Source of the DNA: Xiphophorus maculatus
Lineage: Eukaryota > Chordata > Actinopteri > Cyprinodontiformes > Poeciliidae
Length of the DNA: 64,000 bases
Direction of reading: 5' to 3'
NCBI RefSeq assembly: GCF_002775205.1
Contig: NC_036450.1
Coordinates: 18,185,479-18,249,478 of the forward strand
Shown piece by piece: positions 61,628 to 64,000 of this stretch. The notes beneath the pieces were generated by a model, which searched no databases, was not told the DNA's origin, and worked only from the letters and a program-made list of their open reading frames with translations. The translations under genes were made by a program, and so were the position numbers. Each line of letters opens with the position of its first letter. Position 1 is the stretch's first letter.

Positions 61628-64000
61628 TAGCGGGGAGGTTTTGTGTCTCTGAGCATCTCCCACACATTCAACACGGTATCTGTGGTTTTATTTCCTAAAT
61701 GAAATATGTGATATGGGCAAAAACACATTTATCAGCTGAGCCATTTCAGGAAACGGAACAATGTATCCTCTGCCTCCATGCTGTGTTGGTAAACAAACCT
61801 GTGTTTATATATACATTAGATGGATATGTCAAATTTAGCTTCATTATATTTATACAGGCTGAGTTTTTTTTTTTTTTCTTAAAACCTGCAGAAACCGTAA
61901 GCACTGAAACAGCAGGAAGCTGTTATCAGGTGTTGTTCCTGCTTATGCTTCAGAGGGGGAAGTCTCTGCTCCACACAAAGAGAAGACGGGAAGTGTTGTG
62001 CAGATTTCATATGAGGCCTGATATAAGCTTAGCTGCAGGTGAAAGAGTGCACTGTAAAATCAACATAAACAGTCAGAGCAGTCTGCATAGTGATGTAGCC
62101 AGACCAGGAGATAATGGACTGTTTTACAAGTATAATTCACACAGTGAAATCAATTTTATTTTTCTGCTTGGAAAAACAGGAAATATTCTGAAATGACTCT
62201 ATAGCAAAGTTTTCAAATCCCATTATGAAACTGTTCTCCAAGAGGGAAAATAGAGCAAGATCAAAATGAGTCAACAGCCACAATGCATCACAGTATACAA
62301 TGATACAATCACAACACAGTATAGAAAAAAAATTGAGGAAAAAAAGTATTATTTTTTTACAAAAATAAATTTTTCACAACTTGCTAATGCAGTCCTAATT
62401 AATGTATCTAAAAATGTCAGCACTTAATGTTGCTTAATTAACATGACCTGAAGTGAGTCATCATATAATGGATATGGATACATTCAAGACACTTGTAAAG
62501 GAACCCAATACTGAAATGGACATTCATTAAATCATCTAAACTAGGTAGAGCTAATGTTAATAATTGTGTAACATTTTGACTATGAACACATACTTGGACA
62601 AAGCTTTTGTGACTTGTAGGAAACGTTCACAGCACATCCTGTTATAAAGAATAACTCAATCCAGGTTTGATTTGCCTGCATTGTACATTTTATTGATTTT
62701 TGTGCCTGACTCGAAAAACACTGAAAATGCACTTTGTGTTTTTACTAATTAAAAGTGCAGTTTGTGTCCAGATTTGACTTAATAAAATAATTTTTTAGAT
62801 CTTAAATGGATTTGTTTGGGGAGAATAATAAAGAAATAGCCCTTTAGTTTAGCTCGTCAAAGTTTATTTAACTTGCTATATTTAGTGTATAAATACTCAA
62901 TGCCATCTATGCAACATTGCAACTGAAAGAAGTACTCCCATTCAGACATGTACATAGGAGTATCAACCGTGGATCATGGATAATTTTGTTTTTGAAATGG
63001 ATTAATTCAAATAAGGCTCAAACAAATAACAGCTTTTAACTATTTTAAAATCTGAAAAGCTCTGCCCTTCCACTAAGCATTTACTATCTCAGCTGAGCTA
63101 TTAAAGCATATTATGAGAAACTGAAATCAACCCTAGTTATGTGCTGCTCCAGTGTTCTGTGACACCCACATACTGTATATTTCCTATTGTTTATTTGTGT
63201 GCAAATTTCTATAGGTTTTCTTTAGTTTGTTCCTTACCAAGTGGACGATACCTTGATTGGGTTGACATCATGTGATAGACTAATTAAACTCTTTTATGTA
63301 AAGAAAAACAACCACAAAAAAAAATAACAAAACCAAACTTTGAGTCAGTGTTCATCCTATCTGCATTGCTGCAGTTGTTTCAGTTTGAGCAAGTGGTATG
63401 CAGCTGTGCTGTTCACAATTAACCTCCTATTTCTGTCTGCTCTAGCATCATCAATAATTTAACTCGGTTCACTTTAGTGTAGAGCAACTGCAACGCTGGA
63501 GTCATCTCCGGGCACTTTACACAGTCAGGAAACAAGATATTTTTAATTATATTGTGTTAAGTAACCAAATGTAAATGGATCCAGATCGGACAGATTCAAT
63601 TTACTCAATGTTATATTTAAATGTTTTGTTGTTGTTTTTTCAAAGTGTAATCTGACCCTTTTTCTATAACAACTTGTGAATGTTTACACCACATGTAGAA
63701 CTCTGGATTTGTGGTCTAACTTCATTAAATGATGGAAAACAAAGCTTGTGTTTGACCCAGTAAGTTCAACATGTTGAAGAGCTATATTTTATTTCGGCTA
63801 TGTCATCAATTATATGAAGATGAAGCTCAAAAAATTATTCAAGAGCTATATTTTGTGGAATCAATGCAGTCTTGTAACATCTAGGTTTTCTATGCATTCA
63901 GCTTATAAGATGGGGGGAAGGGAAATGGGTAAAAGATCTTATGCTAGGTCCTTGTATGATGAAATTAGCAAACAGATGACAAACAACTCCCTGACATCTA

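Larger units (their letters stand above)
52928..64000. other. gene-poor right flank
   Basis: No protein-coding exon of known family on either strand. Contains two possible untranslated first exons (ending 54814 and 56199), a CTG repeat, a MITE-like element at 60.6-61.0 kb and a TTTTA repeat. A long open frame at 61699-62196 has no family resemblance and crosses a poly(T) run. Confidence 0.65.

Noticed and set aside
61699-62196. 165-codon open frame on the plus strand
   Set aside because: No family resemblance, a Phe run from a poly(T) tract, low-complexity composition, and no promoter or splice context.
1-64000. CRISPR arrays, operons, prophage or bacterial defence systems
   Set aside because: The sequence is vertebrate nuclear DNA; repeats seen are microsatellites and transposon fossils.

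Overview
The window is vertebrate nuclear DNA, almost certainly from a teleost fish. Genes are split by GT-AG introns, intergenic DNA is AT-rich, simple repeats are common, and fossil L2-type LINE and Tc1/mariner-type elements are scattered through it. Every recognisable protein is a clear vertebrate orthologue. Gene order is fish-like and rearranged relative to human. No species can be named from sequence alone.

Left block (1-28.9 kb): slc45a2 (plus strand), the melanosomal transporter of pigment cells, is present as exons 2 to 7. Exon 1 is not in the window and must lie to the left. It converges tail-to-tail on the intronless GPCR gene rxfp3 (minus strand, 27615-28889), the arrangement I recall for human 5p13. 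Fossil transposons sit in slc45a2 intron 2 and between the two genes. The 3' end of slc45a2 exon 7 has duplicated relics on both sides.

Middle block (28.9-43.9 kb): about 10 kb without a recognisable gene, holding a 54-bp perfect inverted repeat, a SINE-like fragment and a large ATT/AAT microsatellite. It is followed by betacellulin (btc, minus strand), an ErbB ligand. I rebuilt btc from five coding exons (172 codons, phases consistent throughout).

Right block (43.9-64 kb): fossil DNA transposons, then gng10 (G protein gamma-10, minus strand, two coding exons, 68 aa) and nxnl2 (nucleoredoxin-like 2, plus strand, two coding exons, 156 aa). These two are head-to-head, with start codons 1.7 kb apart. 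The last 11.5 kb has no recognisable coding exon. It does hold two CpG-bearing stretches ending in strong splice donors (about 54.8 and 56.2 kb), which may be untranslated first exons of a gene beyond the right edge.

The genes do not form one pathway: pigment transport, a relaxin-3/INSL5-family peptide receptor, an EGF-family growth factor, a G-protein subunit and a photoreceptor or neuronal thioredoxin-like factor. I found no convincing undescribed system. The most unusual structures are the 54-bp perfect inverted repeat at 34.2-34.7 kb, the slc45a2 exon-7 relics, a tandem 10-residue repeat in slc45a2, and a GT-repeat that forms the 3' splice-site tract of btc exon 2.
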